Shown here: positions 10,163-21,361 of the stretch, one piece after another
Layout of the letters: the number at the start of each line of letters is the position of its first letter
How positions within the stretch are numbered: position 1 is the first letter of the stretch
Assembly: GCA_003988855.1 (NCBI GenBank)
Contig: QYAI01000153.1
Coordinates: 1-60,391, forward strand
From: Arachnopeziza araneosa
Lineage: Eukaryota > Ascomycota > Leotiomycetes > Helotiales > Arachnopezizaceae
Reading direction: 5' to 3'
DNA: 60,391 bases
The notes under the pieces: generated by a model
What the model was told of the DNA's origin: nothing
What the model saw: the letters and a program-made list of their open reading frames with translations, nothing else
Databases searched by the model: none
Translations under genes and position numbers: made by a program

Positions 10163-12457
10163 ATGTCTGAGCCTCTTCTGGATCTGGGTAGCCTTGATCT
10201 ACGGGACGGCCCGACGGTATCACGTGCAGAGCCAGACGCAAAGGGAAAGGGAATTATGAGAGAGCCGTCAGAGTACCTGTACCAACCTCTAGAAAATGAC
10301 GAGTCCTCTATCCGTCTAATAGAATTAGCGCCTGCTCACTCACTTTCTGATGACCTCCATGTTCGACTGGTGGAATACGATGTCTTGGAAGCACAGTACA
10401 AATACGAACCCCTCTCTTACGTCTGGGGTCCTCCTGTGTTCAGCGAAACTGTATTCATCGACGAGAACTACTTCCTGAAGATTACCAAGAGTCTCTCTGA
10501 GGCCTTGAGACATTTTCGTTTGGCAGATCAACTAAGGCTGGTGTGGGCGGACGCTTTGTGTATCAACCAGACAGATAACGATGAGAAATCTAAGCAAGTG
10601 CTGAAGATGGATATCATATATCGAAAAGGAGGCAAGACTTTAGCTTGGTTGGGACCTGGCTTCGAAGATAATCATGTTTCATTTGATAGTCTGAGAAATG
10701 TCGCAGCGAGAGCACCCGAGCTGGGCATCTTTGCTTGGTCTCTTGAATGGGGTTTCAACATGTTGCCTGAGCAACTTGCAATGGCACTCGAGATTGTTGA
10801 TTCTCTGCCTGTTGACTCGCTCAAGGCGTTCTTCAGTATCGGTTGGTTCTCAAGAATGTGGGTCGTTCAAGAAGTTGTTCTTTCGGCAAAACTGCGACTA
10901 TTCTGTGGTGAAGAATCACTCAGTTTAGAAGAACTGGTGCTGGCTTGTGCGGTATTCAGACAGTGTATGGGAACAATTGGATGCGGAGGTCTTGCAAGGT
11001 ACGAGATGGAACCGTGTTGGTACCTTGCTCAAGTACAATCGAATTTCCAAGGATTCCTCCTCCCATTCAAAGGTTCAAAATACCAGCTTCCATTCCTGCG
11101 CACTCTAAACTCACATCAACTCACCGCATTTCAAAATAATGATCTCGCGATAAAATTGCAACAGCCGACGGAAGAAGGAGAAGACTTTGCGGCCACGGCA
11201 ACGTTTATGGATGGCCAAGTAGTGCCACTTGCACCTGGAACCTCTATCCCTATGAATTTTGTTAGATCCATAAAACTACCACCGACAAGTTCTAGCTACA
11301 GCGGATCAACAGGCATGAAATTGCCCGCACCCGACTTTTTCTCAAAAGGCCAAAAACCAACCATCACCATAGCAAGTCCAATGACTATTCTTGACTACAT
11401 CACAGAAGCGGTCTGGTCCGGCAAGAAATGCTTCGATCAACGTGACCTTGTTTACGCCGTCATCGGCTTCAAATACGACCACGACCTCCGCGTAATTCCT
11501 GATTATAACAAACCAATCGTTGAAGTATATCGGGACTTGGCCGTCGAATATCTAGAGCGACAACACCTCCGAGTATTACATTTCGCAGTTCAACACCGAG
11601 ATCCTCTCGGAAACCAGAATTCCTTCCCAGATGACCCGTGGAGACTTCCCTCTTGGACTCCAGACTGGCGAATCAACGGACGAGCGCAAGGTTTCCGAGG
11701 TATTCTGAGTGATTCTTTTCACGCGGCTACAAAAGCCATCCCTTGTATCTCCCTCTCCCAAGATAATTTCGTGATGAACATCCGCGGCACATTAATCAGT
11801 TCCGTCCAAGCTGCCATCCGAGTCATAGTCAGACACCCAGTCACAGGAAAAGCTGTTTCCGAGCAAGAATACCTATATTGCTATTTCGAGATCCTATCCA
11901 TGATTCGACATGGTGCTCTCAAGCAAGCAGGAATAGGTGGAAGGTACCCAACTGGCGAAGAGGTGCTATCGGCTTTGGCTCGAGTCCTCACAGTTGACTA
12001 TCGAACGATACATATGTACAAAGGAAAGATCACACCGCACAACAAAAAGAGTCACGGCGAGATGTGGACCGAGTTCGAGCAGCGGGCTCTAGATAGAACA
12101 GGGGACTTCTACACAGCTTTTCAAAACTATCGCAAAAATCCGGCTGGGAATCCCTCTCCGTTCGAAAACCCCAATTTTACGGAACTGGTAAACTTCATCC
12201 GTCTGATCATGGGCCACTTATACAAGCACAAATTTGGGCTGCTCGAGAACAGATACATGGGACTATTTCCCGCAGATGCCAAGGAGGAAGATCTGGTTAT
12301 CATTTTCGATGGGGCAGAGACGCCGTTTGTGGTTCGAGAGGTAGGAGAGGAGGGAGATTATATGTTGGTTGGTGATTGTTATATTCTAGGCTTGATGGAA
12401 GGAGAGGTGTTGACGGAGGAGTGGGAAGGATTCAGAATGTTTTTCTCTGTGAGATGA
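10097..12457 (+). CDS. HET-domain (heterokaryon incompatibility) protein
   Basis: An intronless frame of 786 codons from the first ATG, or 764 from the preferred ATG at 10163. The HET domain starts with YEPLSYVWG, then ITKSLSEALRHFR, LVWADALCINQTDNDEK and IYRKGGKTLAWLG, which are the three conserved HET blocks in order (about residues 100-190 of the long form). Downstream are the usual extensions of this family: RDLVYAVIGF, then PSWTPDW, and near the end PFVVRE and YMLVGDCYILGLMEGE. HET domains in fungi trigger cell death when genetically different hyphae fuse; the effector chemistry is thought to be TIR-like. Length and the typical C-terminal block suggest a complete, functional gene. It is head-to-head with the STAND relic. 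The trigger or partner cannot be inferred. Confidence 0.92.
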   Translation: MGEKGSASIHTISLISFLASIVMSEPLLDLGSLDLRDGPTVSRAEPDAKGKGIMREPSEYLYQPLENDESSIRLIELAPAHSLSDDLHVRLVEYDVLEAQYKYEPLSYVWGPPVFSETVFIDENYFLKITKSLSEALRHFRLADQLRLVWADALCINQTDNDEKSKQVLKMDIIYRKGGKTLAWLGPGFEDNHVSFDSLRNVAARAPELGIFAWSLEWGFNMLPEQLAMALEIVDSLPVDSLKAFFSIGWFSRMWVVQEVVLSAKLRLFCGEESLSLEELVLACAVFRQCMGTIGCGGLARYEMEPCWYLAQVQSNFQGFLLPFKGSKYQLPFLRTLNSHQLTAFQNNDLAIKLQQPTEEGEDFAATATFMDGQVVPLAPGTSIPMNFVRSIKLPPTSSSYSGSTGMKLPAPDFFSKGQKPTITIASPMTILDYITEAVWSGKKCFDQRDLVYAVIGFKYDHDLRVIPDYNKPIVEVYRDLAVEYLERQHLRVLHFAVQHRDPLGNQNSFPDDPWRLPSWTPDWRINGRAQGFRGILSDSFHAATKAIPCISLSQDNFVMNIRGTLISSVQAAIRVIVRHPVTGKAVSEQEYLYCYFEILSMIRHGALKQAGIGGRYPTGEEVLSALARVLTVDYRTIHMYKGKITPHNKKSHGEMWTEFEQRALDRTGDFYTAFQNYRKNPAGNPSPFENPNFTELVNFIRLIMGHLYKHKFGLLENRYMGLFPADAKEEDLVIIFDGAETPFVVREVGEEGDYMLVGDCYILGLMEGEVLTEEWEGFRMFFSVR

Positions 12458-12846
12458 TGATAGTCTAATGCCTTTAAATGACTGAAAGGTGTCTTTGGTT
12501 GCTGCAAAGGTTGATCCGGCTTTTCCTGACTGAAGAAATTGGTACCACCTAAGCGAATCTTGGGCATGTGTTCTGACAGGGTGAAAAATTTCGAAACACT
12601 TGCACTAGCATGAATTTTCCGACATGTTAAGTAGATATTTGCACCGTACAATTGCGAGCCTCCATACAACGATGATTATGCTCGTACAGAGGTTGCCGCT
12701 GAAAGCTCCAGACTCTAAGGCCTCAGACCCTGAAGTCACTGTTAATCCACTGTAATTTTCGCGAGCCCCGTTGTAAAAGAGCCTATGATATCGCTACACT
12801 GTAGCACTACAGGGGTCTATAGGGCATGTGGTCCTGATAATTTTAG
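12458..12846. other. Intergenic region
   Basis: 3' flank of the HET gene; no supported gene. The minus-strand ORF here (12379-12669) overlaps the HET end and is non-coding in appearance. Confidence 0.35.
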
Positions 12847-13355
12847 CGGTCACCTCCGTACGCGAGAGCTCCCAAGACCCAGCTCCGCCCAGCGAAACGT
12901 CGAGGCTCTCGCAGCCTTGCGACCCCTCAAATTGTTGTTCCTAGTATGTTCTCATCAAATTTCTTTCGTCTTTGCCAGATCGTGACACTCATTGTTTTCT
13001 CAGTTGGACAAAATCGTTACGAGTCACGAGCCTCCGGCCCGACCGAGTATGCTCCGATTGTGGCATCATTGACGAGTGTGACGGGTAAGAAACTTTCCTC
13101 TTATTTAGAATATGCTTGATTCATTATTTTTCAATAGGTCGCGATAATTTCTTGCTGCATGTTGCTCAGAAAGCAATGGAGAAAGCCGGGTGGCCAACAC
13201 AGGGACTTGCGGGCCGCTATGCGCTGCCTTTAGGAAACAACCAAAGGAATACTGAAGATATCGCTCCCAACGCAAGTCTGTGAGTCGCTGGAAGTATTAT
13301 GTTGAAGTGTTCCCTTAAATATGCTGATAACGATAACGCTATTTGTAGATTCTGA
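12847..13355 (+). CDS. Candidate multi-exon small gene, partial, unknown function
   Basis: Three introns with standard borders keep one frame open. The segments are 12847-12943, 13004-13084, 13138-13279 and 13349-13355; donors are GTATGT, GTAAGA and GTGAGT, and acceptors TCAG, ATAG and GTAG. The encoded stretch of about 108 residues includes TQLRPAKRRGSRSL, YAPIVASLTSVTGRDNFLLH, VAQKAMEKAGWPTQGL and LPLGNNQRNTEDIAP, then stops. The first segment follows a TTTTAG acceptor, and I cannot find the start codon or earlier exons, so the 5' end is undefined. I do not recognise the family. Matching splice phases at three junctions is better evidence than ORF length, but this could still be a fragment left by duplication of a neighbouring gene. 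Confidence 0.4.
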
Positions 13356-13972
13356 ACAAATAATACGCATCTTGCTCCATAATGACCTACCAATGTCTTT
13401 TGATCTTTTTATAAACATGTTTTCACGTGAAATGCCTCAATCCTGAGGCATTTTTTCATATTAAATACAGTTTCAATTAAGAAGACTGGTCGTATTAGAT
13501 CAAATAAGACCACTCAAATTTGATCAGATGACTAGCCCTAGTTTTATTCATGCATGCTATCAATGAGGATCTGAACTGCCATACAGTTACCTCCCTCACG
13601 CCTTAAAGATCGCCCAAGCATCGATAAAAGTACCCAATATCATACAAAAAATAAGGAAATGTTCAGAAATAAGTAGCCTGTGGAGGTTGTAAGGCACTTG
13701 ATCGAGTTAGTTCTTCCGCACTTCATATACCAGCAACGTCCTCTCTTTCAGTCAGCCGTTTAAACGAAAGTTTGTATCCCACGCTCGAGGGTAATTTTGT
13801 CTTTGAGCAGATGCCAGAGCACACACCGAATTTGACCTGTCCACCTCTTTATGGATGATTATTGAAGTCAGAAAGAGGCCAGTTTAAGTACCCAGAAATC
13901 TTATTACACCATGTTCCAAAACGCATAACCAATTCTAAAAGAGGATCAAACCCGAAACCGTTGACAAGATTC
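13356..13972. other. Intergenic region
   Basis: 3' flank of the minus-strand NACHT gene; no supported gene and no repeat of note. Confidence 0.4.
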
Positions 13973-16900
13973 TCAATGCCGTCGCCATTCCGTATGCCTC
14001 TTTTGCTCAGATGCCTGCCAAGATGGTTCCTCATCCTCTGCATGGCGTTTTCTCTCACGGTTGCTAACAGAATTAGGCCTCCGGCTCCAGTCCAATCTCT
14101 CATGTAACCTTCGACTTAGGTCTGGGTTCAACTCTTGACACAGTTCAAGCGCCACAGAGGTTGTGAGAGAATGGAAAATTTCACAAATAAAATCTTCCAA
14201 CAAAGTCCAATCGCTCCATTTGTAAGAACTGGTTGATAGACCACTTGCCCCCCATCTAAGAAGAATCTTGATGATAGAGGCCCATCCACTCCAGAGTTCG
14301 GGATTCGGGGTTTTCCTCTCAAGCCACTCTTTTCTGAGCCAAATCAACAGTTGATTGAATACAGTCTCCCTATTCCACCTTTCATTCGGGCTTTCGCCAT
14401 TTTTTAGCAGTACATTGATCATTTTCAGTGAAACAGGTTCCCAATTTGCTCCTGAAGGCGACATTGAACGGAGCGCAAAGTAAAGCAATGGCATCTGATC
14501 CTTATGTGTGATGAGTTTTTTATCTTCTTTCAACTTGAGATCCACATAATCATGTAGGTTGTAAATGATAGTTTCCCGTAAGAAATTCTCGTTCCATACT
14601 ACTATTCGATCACATCTCTCCCAGCATTGATTGCTAATTTCACGAAATTCAGGTAACTTGCTGAACATAGACCGAGAATCATCGTCAAATGTCCAAGAAT
14701 CATCGTCAAATGTCCAAGAATATCGCCCAGCTAGAGCCAGCGAGTCCAGAGCTTCGATATAGGAACTATCTCCATTTACAGAAGCTTTTTTTGCATGCTT
14801 GATAGCGTGAATAATCAACTTCCAGGTCTCAGAATTGGACGGCCGTTCACAATACAGATTATGGAAGAAAATAGATCGTTTTAGTTTTATCACACACGCA
14901 TGAATGAACCAGGTGTCCGGATTAAAATCACAATTGACATCGTGAACGAAGACGGCCTTCATACTCTCGGTCTCAACGAAGTCTTTGACCGTGCGATGCA
15001 GGTAGTTGACTTTATATGTAGGTTTAACTGTGTTGGAGAAAGCCGCTCCAATCTGACTTTCGGAGGCTAGCCCCATTTCCTTTTCAGACCCTACTGAGGT
15101 AATTTCTAAAATACCGGCACATCTTGTTTTGAGATAGATGTCAAGGTAGGCGCATATAGACTCAGCTTCCATATAATACATACGCCTAAATGGGGATAAC
15201 AAGACCATTTTTGGAGTAGAAGTAATTGCTAGATGAAAATCCATGGTAGTAACATAGTCTTCTTTTGATAATTTGGTCATGGCATAGTAACTTTGAAATG
15301 CTATAGCAGATTGTTCTTTATACACAGGCTCTATACGAATGAGCATGTGTCTGTAGAGAGAATCGAGATCTGGTGGAAGGGCTCTTAATCTCTTTTGAAG
15401 TATGTTGATATCATCTCGATTTCTCAAACCAGTGAGCAACGATCGAACAACGAGGACAACCCAGAGAAACACACCAGAAGCCGTGGTAACGATCTCGTTC
15501 ACCAGCTCAGTGGCACCATTAGGGTCTAGCTGACCGAGCTGCTGCATATAAAGGTGACCATGAAGTTTGTCCCGGACATAACTTTGAATATCATTGACTG
15601 TAAGGTCCTGCAAACGAAGTCCAGGCAAACCTCGGAAGGCATCATCGAAGACCACCCAAGGCCGACTTGAGATGCATAATTTGATCCGAGATAGATTTTG
15701 CGCGGCGAGATCCCTAAAGAACTCAGCGATCGCTGCTTGGTCACCTTCGTACTCGTCCAGACCGTCAATGAATATGCATAGCTTCAACGAAGAGTTACAA
15801 GCGAACTGAACCCATCGTTTGAAAGCCTCTTGCAGTGAATGTGAGGTCCAGGCCCAGACTTTGTTCGGTCCGTGAGGGGAGACTGAATTGTGGAAAGCGA
15901 TTTCTTCGGAGAAAATATGCCTTACAATATTCGGACGTTTTTGGAGTGCTTGATACAACAAAGCGCGTAATAAGCCTATTTGAGTTCGTTGTTCCGACGT
16001 TCCCCCATTCCAGAAAAAGAACCCAGAGAATTCCAGAGGATTTTCAGCTGCCCAAACCTTGAGGTTCTCAGTTGTTTCTGAGTTTTGAAAAACGTATCTC
16101 ATCAGAGTCGACTTTCCTGAGCCTGCTTTTCCGTTTATCCAATAAACACCATCGCCTGATCGAAGCCATTGCCCAAAGTCACTCCAAGCATGTCTTTGGC
16201 CGGGTAGTTCAAAGATCCATTTGAATGTATCTTTGTGCTCCTGCGGGATTTCGTGATAACGGTGATTCATGGTGGGAAACCGGAGACCTAAGAGACATTG
16301 CATTTCAATCTCTTGAGCTTCGCCTAACGAAACTATGGTTGCCGACGGAGTTCGAGCTTGTTGCTGAGCTGCTACACTTGCTAGTGATAATTTAGACCCA
16401 CGCATCTGTTGCTGAAGGACTTCGTAGCTTATGAGAATTTTGTCAAGGTTCGATTGTGCCGTTTTTGCGAAAGTCGCGAGAGCTTTATCTTGTCCGAGAG
16501 CTAGCAAGTCGGCCTTCCGTCTTTAAAATGTGGAAAGATTGGTTAGCATAAGCACAATCCCGAAGATATTATTGAGGTTGTCTTACTCGATCTCAACAGT
16601 CAAATGTAAATGAAGTTCATCTTTACAGCCTGCTAATCTCTGCCGAATATCCGCAATTTTACGCTTCGAGCATACAGTCTTCAGAGCTTTCCTCAGACTA
16701 TTCCACTTCTTATGTTTTCCTTCAACTTGAAGCTCATCCAGACAACATCTCAGTTCTTCGGATATCTTGGTGCAGCGGAGACAGATATCCCGAAGCGTCT
16801 TGGAGTTGTTGGAGAGAACGCCCAGAGAGTCAAGGCTCCCGACTGAGCTTTGAACGGAGCCGGCAAGATCAGAGAGGCGTTTCGCAGCCTCCGAACATTC

Positions 16901-17041
16901 CTTGTGGTCAATGAGTGCTCCTTCCGTATATATCTCATGTGATTTGGAGACGAGGCTGCCAGCGAATTGCAAGAACTGCAATGCGGCTGCGGCGATGCCA
17001 AGTGCTGAAGCAGGATCCATCTTCGAGATGGTGCCTGACAA
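13973..17041 (-). CDS. NACHT/STAND NTPase with fungal STAND N-terminal domain
   Basis: Exons complement of 13973-16520 and 16587-17041 (intron GTAAGA...AAAG, 66 nt) give 1000 residues from MSGTISK, or 993 from the ATG of MDPASALG. Residues about 8-150 are the helical fungal STAND N-terminal domain (ALGIAAAALQFLQFAGSLV). A linker carries LRFPTMNHRYHEIP, typical just before the NTPase. The P-loop is INGKAGSGKSTLMRYV (near residue 285) and the Walker B strand is CIFIDGLDEYEGD, so nucleotide binding should be intact. About 450 residues follow the NTPase without obvious ankyrin, WD40 or TPR repeats, ending in a basic tail (RERKRHAEDEE). Such NLR-like proteins act in fungal non-self recognition and programmed cell death. 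A 21-bp in-frame duplication (WTFDDDS twice) lies in the C-terminal half. The gene appears complete. Confidence 0.92.
14678..14719. repeat. 21-bp in-frame tandem duplication in NACHT gene
   Basis: Two adjacent copies of a 21-bp unit beginning atcatcgtcaaatgtccaag encode WTFDDDS twice on the minus strand. The copies appear identical, which suggests a recent duplication. Confidence 0.85.
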
Positions 17042-17949
17042 TGGATTTCAACGCGTCGTACAGATGCTAAAGTTATATCTACTGCTAAGCAAGCGATAAA
17101 GATGGAGAACAGAAACCCTGAGGTTGAAGGTGGACACCGAAGAATCGCACAGCCTCATGGTGACTTGACCTGGCGTTTTTCCATCCATGTCAGCCCAACT
17201 TCGGTTGTGGCTTGAGGACACGTCTTCAAATATCAGCCTGGTTATGTCGTTCAATGGGTTAAGTTTCATCCGTTTCTGATGTATATTTTGGCTGTCTGCG
17301 AGTCAGTCCTACGCCGTTTTCCCGCCCTCATTGAGGGGATGTAAGTATTCGATAAGTGGAAAGAAGGTCTTCAATACCTATTTGGAGAGTTCATTAGCAT
17401 TAACATAAATCCGCACATCTGGTAAATGGAAGGAGGCAGCAGCGCTGTTCTTAATTTGTTTTCCTAGTAAATGGTCACGTGAGGGTTGATACCCATTTCC
17501 ATCCATGTGAGGCATGTAAGGGCCATAAACCTTTCGTTTAGATTAACAGCATATTCAGTATGTGTAATGTCGTAGCATTCCAGGTTCAATGGGTGAATTG
17601 AAACCCAGGTGCTGCTCTGAAGATGAGAACAGGTTGTTTAGGCGAGGTATCTGCCCTCTGTTGTGTACCGGATAATAGAAACGTGGATTCAAAGTTGATG
17701 GTATAGTATGATTATAATAAATCTGAGATTCGATTCAAGTCATTTATTACCCAATCCACCAATCAGTCGAGAAACGGAAAACGTAGTCTATAGGATAAGA
17801 GGTACATGGTATCATCTCTGCATTACGCCTGCTCTGCTAGCCTCTACTTTAAGCCGTCTCCTATCATCCAAGAACAAAAGAAAGTTGCCCAACTCTATTC
17901 AACGCCTCAAACGCCGGTTGATCTATATTAACCTCCCCTCTCAGCTCGT
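17042..17949. other. Intergenic region
   Basis: Upstream of the NACHT gene and downstream of the Vps62-like gene. No supported gene; short frames only. Confidence 0.4.
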
Positions 17950-19659
17950 CTAACCAACCCAACTCCTCTTCCCCTCTAGGCTGTCCACAATCGTACAGCT
18001 GCCTTTACTTTGACAGACTCGCGATCTGCCAAGATTCTTCCACCTCGGACCTAGCGGCCCATTCACATAATGATACTGGCCGACAAATCGCCATTGTCTC
18101 AGATCACTCAGCTCATAGAATTTATCTCCCCAGCGACCAGAATACCACCACCAACCCATAGGAGCATCGGGATTGTTAGCAGCAGGTTGAAGGGTATCTT
18201 GCATAACTTCTTGGGATTGAGTGGAGAGTAAAGACTCAGTTGACTCCAATTCGGTAGTGGGGGCGAAGGATAAAGAGGGAGAAGGCTTGTTGGGTGAAGG
18301 GAGGAGTGCTTTGGCGGAAGCGTTGTGTGTGATGGAGGTATTGAAGTGATAGGCATAATAATTGAGACTTGGATCCCACAGAGGTCCACGATCAGTGACA
18401 TCGGCGAGGAGGTTGAACGGGAGGACATAAGGATGTTTGCCTGGAGTGGCATACATAGCGTGACTTCCCAGGGCACTATAAAGTACTGGTCTACCCTCTC
18501 TTCCGGCACCTTTGCCCTTTTCTACCGCTTTGTAGGAATACGCCAAACCTCCGCTGTGAGCAGAGAAAAAGACTGCTTTAGGTTCCCCCTTGTAAAACCG
18601 GATGAGAGAATGCTCCCAGTCTCCTACATGGTTCCCGAAACGGCAGCCGAGAACGGTGGTCCCTAGGTTGAATGAATAGAAATAGAACCAGAAAGCATCG
18701 ACGATCCCATGGCCCTTGTCAACAATGACGAGAACGGCAGGAGCTCGGGAGTACCCGCCGGGTTTGGGGAGGACGGGTTCGAGTCGACGACGGAGTTCTT
18801 TACGGTATGAGGGACCGCCTGATTGGGAGCGGAAGGAAGGGTCTAAAGGTTTTGAAGATTTCGGAGAGGACTCAGAAATATTCGACTCCGATTTGGAAGA
18901 TTCGATATCAAACCAAGTGTCCTTGTCTTCTTGTGAGGGAACGGCACCGGTAGAGACCTCGGTATACACCAATTCTCCCTCTTCATCGTCATCGTCGTCT
19001 TCATCGTCGTCGTCATAAGGTATGGGTTTGTTGTATGCAGAGCCAAGCCAATCAGGACGTTCTTCGACATCTTCTTTGCTATGCATAAACAGATATTTCC
19101 CTTTCCTTCCTTCATTTAGTTGATGCATATTATCTAGTGTAGGTAGCCAGCCGGTCAGATTGAGCGCAGTGTGATTCTGAAACGGTGTCATATGCATGAT
19201 ATGCTTCCCAATATCGCTCGGCCAGAACTGTTCCCCGGAATAGAGGTGTATTAACGGTGCATGGTCGAGTACATATTGTGGAACATCTTTCAAGACTCTT
19301 GGATCCCCATCCCAATCTCCCGGCTTCACTCGTTCACCTTGGCCTGGTATATCTTCCCACGGATACTTGGAATTGACTTCATCTTCTTCAGAAGCGTATT
19401 CCCACACCTTGTCCGCCCGTCTCTTATTCCACGGCCTGGCCGCAGGATCTGGATGCCAGTGCGCCAGGCCACATATGCCTATCCAACGACATGATTGTCT
19501 ATCTAACCAGTGCTTCGAACTGGCTACCCAAGCCGCATCTTCCTTCTCTTCTTCCGACTTGCTGGTATTAGGATCGAGGTGTTTGTGTAGGGCTGTGATG
19601 CCAAACCAGGCCACTACTATCACAACGATGGCGATGAGGGATCGCCGCAGATGGTACAT
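17950..19659 (-). CDS. Vps62-family (DUF946-type) membrane-anchored protein
   Basis: A single-exon frame of 569 residues. An N-terminal hydrophobic segment (LIAIVVIVVAWFGITAL, about residues 8-24) gives a type II anchor. The domain block begins LIHLYSGEQFWPSDIGKHI, and an acidic low-complexity loop (a 14-residue D/E run) interrupts it. The second half contains VDAFWFYFYSFNLG, GNHVGDWEHSLIRF, VFFSAHSGG, YSALGSHAMYATPG and WWYSGRWGD. These blocks match the vacuolar-protein-sorting-associated protein 62 family of fungi and plants. Yeast VPS62 is required for correct cytoplasm-to-vacuole protein delivery; the biochemical activity of the family is not established. Length and start are typical. The 3' end (17950) is followed by non-coding sequence. 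Confidence 0.85.
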   Translation of the reverse strand: MYHLRRSLIAIVVIVVAWFGITALHKHLDPNTSKSEEEKEDAAWVASSKHWLDRQSCRWIGICGLAHWHPDPAARPWNKRRADKVWEYASEEDEVNSKYPWEDIPGQGERVKPGDWDGDPRVLKDVPQYVLDHAPLIHLYSGEQFWPSDIGKHIMHMTPFQNHTALNLTGWLPTLDNMHQLNEGRKGKYLFMHSKEDVEERPDWLGSAYNKPIPYDDDDEDDDDDEEGELVYTEVSTGAVPSQEDKDTWFDIESSKSESNISESSPKSSKPLDPSFRSQSGGPSYRKELRRRLEPVLPKPGGYSRAPAVLVIVDKGHGIVDAFWFYFYSFNLGTTVLGCRFGNHVGDWEHSLIRFYKGEPKAVFFSAHSGGLAYSYKAVEKGKGAGREGRPVLYSALGSHAMYATPGKHPYVLPFNLLADVTDRGPLWDPSLNYYAYHFNTSITHNASAKALLPSPNKPSPSLSFAPTTELESTESLLSTQSQEVMQDTLQPAANNPDAPMGWWWYSGRWGDKFYELSDLRQWRFVGQYHYVNGPLGPRWKNLGRSRVCQSKGSCTIVDSLEGKRSWVG

Positions 19660-21361
19660 TTGTATTCGTGTTTCGTCAAACTCGTTCTATACATAAGACA
19701 TGAAGCTCGGGAACGCCGGCGGAGCAGTTCTACTCTAGGTGGGAACCAATTTCAACAGAACGCACAGCGAACGTAGGTTTCAAGCGACTCAGACGAGGAA
19801 CAAAGAAGGAAGACTGAATAAGGATGGTTTCGGAGTCAAATATAGGTCATGATTGGTGATACTGTCGCACTGCCGTCGGGTTCGCAAGCATGACTGGATG
19901 GTGGATGAGTGGAGAGGTCGGAACAGGTTGCTGAGAAATAGAAGAGGTGGTGGTGTTGCTGAGTCGAGTCAAGTGAGCGAGCGGGCTTGGGGTTTGGAGG
20001 TGGCCGGAATCATGTAGGTACCGAGAAAGCCGGTGTAGGAGTGGCAGGGGCTGAGTAAGCATCTACCAGCCAATGGCTTGCGCGCATGGCCTCACTGACT
20101 GGGCAGGATCCGCGAGTGCCGGTTTTCTTGGATGAGCCTGTTGCGCTGTCCAAGCCAGGCACGTCACTGAAACGTGGGCACGGATGAGGCCAACCTGCCT
20201 GCGGACTTAGCGCCCGTGCCCGGCGTGCATAAATCTCTTCCAGCGGGTGAAGCTTTTTATGCAAATGATCATGGCAACGCAACGAGATCAAGTCACTCTG
20301 GTAGTCAACGCCCTCTCCCACTCCTCAGTCGCACATCAAACGCTGAACCCGTGGTAGATTCTGGTCTGGTGGGGGCTGTTCTAGCGCCCGCTGACCGCTC
20401 CCCAACCAGGAATGGGATCCTGAACAGGGAAGAAAGAGCTTATCTCCTGTCGCCAGGGTTGGCTGCACTCAGGGTCTTTGCAGGAGGGTGGCTGTTCTAA
20501 AAAGTACTTGCACCAGCGTTGGCCTGAGAACAGTCCACTGCCGTCGATTGAAAAAGATGCAAGTCATGCGGTCAGCCCCTACCATGCGCCTCCGATCCAT
20601 CCGGAATATCTGCACGCGACCTCATGCCTCATCGCCCTTATTGGCGCTGGGGGACGACGAGGTGATGGGAGGCTTTCGGAGACTTCGGTGTCTGTCGATG
20701 CTACCAAACAGCTTAAGACGAGGACGATGCTCTGCTTTCTTCCAGGTTCACTGAGTGGTTTGTCAATGGCGATTAGTGACCATTGGTTTGTCATTACGGA
20801 GATCCTTCGGAAAGCATGTTCAATGATATGTGCAATACCCTGGAATCAAGACCTTGTTGCCTGGGCTTTGGCATCTTGCCACCGCTTGAGTTCTTAAATC
20901 GACCTGTTGCATTGAAAGTATCCTAGAATTCGCTCATGAAGGAAAAGAACGGCAGGTTGAAGCCGCTTCTGAGCCCATCACGAGCCTCTCTTGGTATCAT
21001 ATCACGCTGCTTACCATGTCCAAACAGAAGAATTTTAATGGCCACTTAAGTTCCGTTGGTTTTTGTGGGTTTCGTCTTCTCGTCCATGAATAGCTGCTCG
21101 TTTGAAACGGCCACCAGAAGATGCAGCAAGACGCTTTCGGTCTGGTTCACTAAACAAATCTTTCCCTAAAGAGCTGGTACCCCTGAGTATCTTCAAATGG
21201 AGATGTTGGTGGCAATTTGCTCTCTCAAACTGCAAAAAATGGAGCACATCTTTCGGAACTTGCAAGAGCTACAGGATATCGTGTTATTTCCTTTGATACT
21301 GCCAACTCTCTTTTCTCTTTTTCACTTCCACTTCATATCATTCGTTTAATCTTCTCTTGTT
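19660..21361. other. Intergenic region of about 1.7 kb without supported gene
   Basis: Relatively GC-rich part (20000-20700) with overlapping frames on both strands of up to 139 codons, none with recognisable domains or splice structure. It probably holds the upstream region of the Vps62-like gene. Confidence 0.3.

Noticed and set aside
18716..19018. Plus-strand ORF ending in a long serine run
   Set aside because: Shadow of the acidic D/E tract in the Vps62-like gene on the minus strand.
20010..20897. Overlapping ORFs of 100-139 codons on both strands
   Set aside because: Mutually overlapping, no domain, no consistent splice sites; consistent with a GC-rich non-coding stretch.
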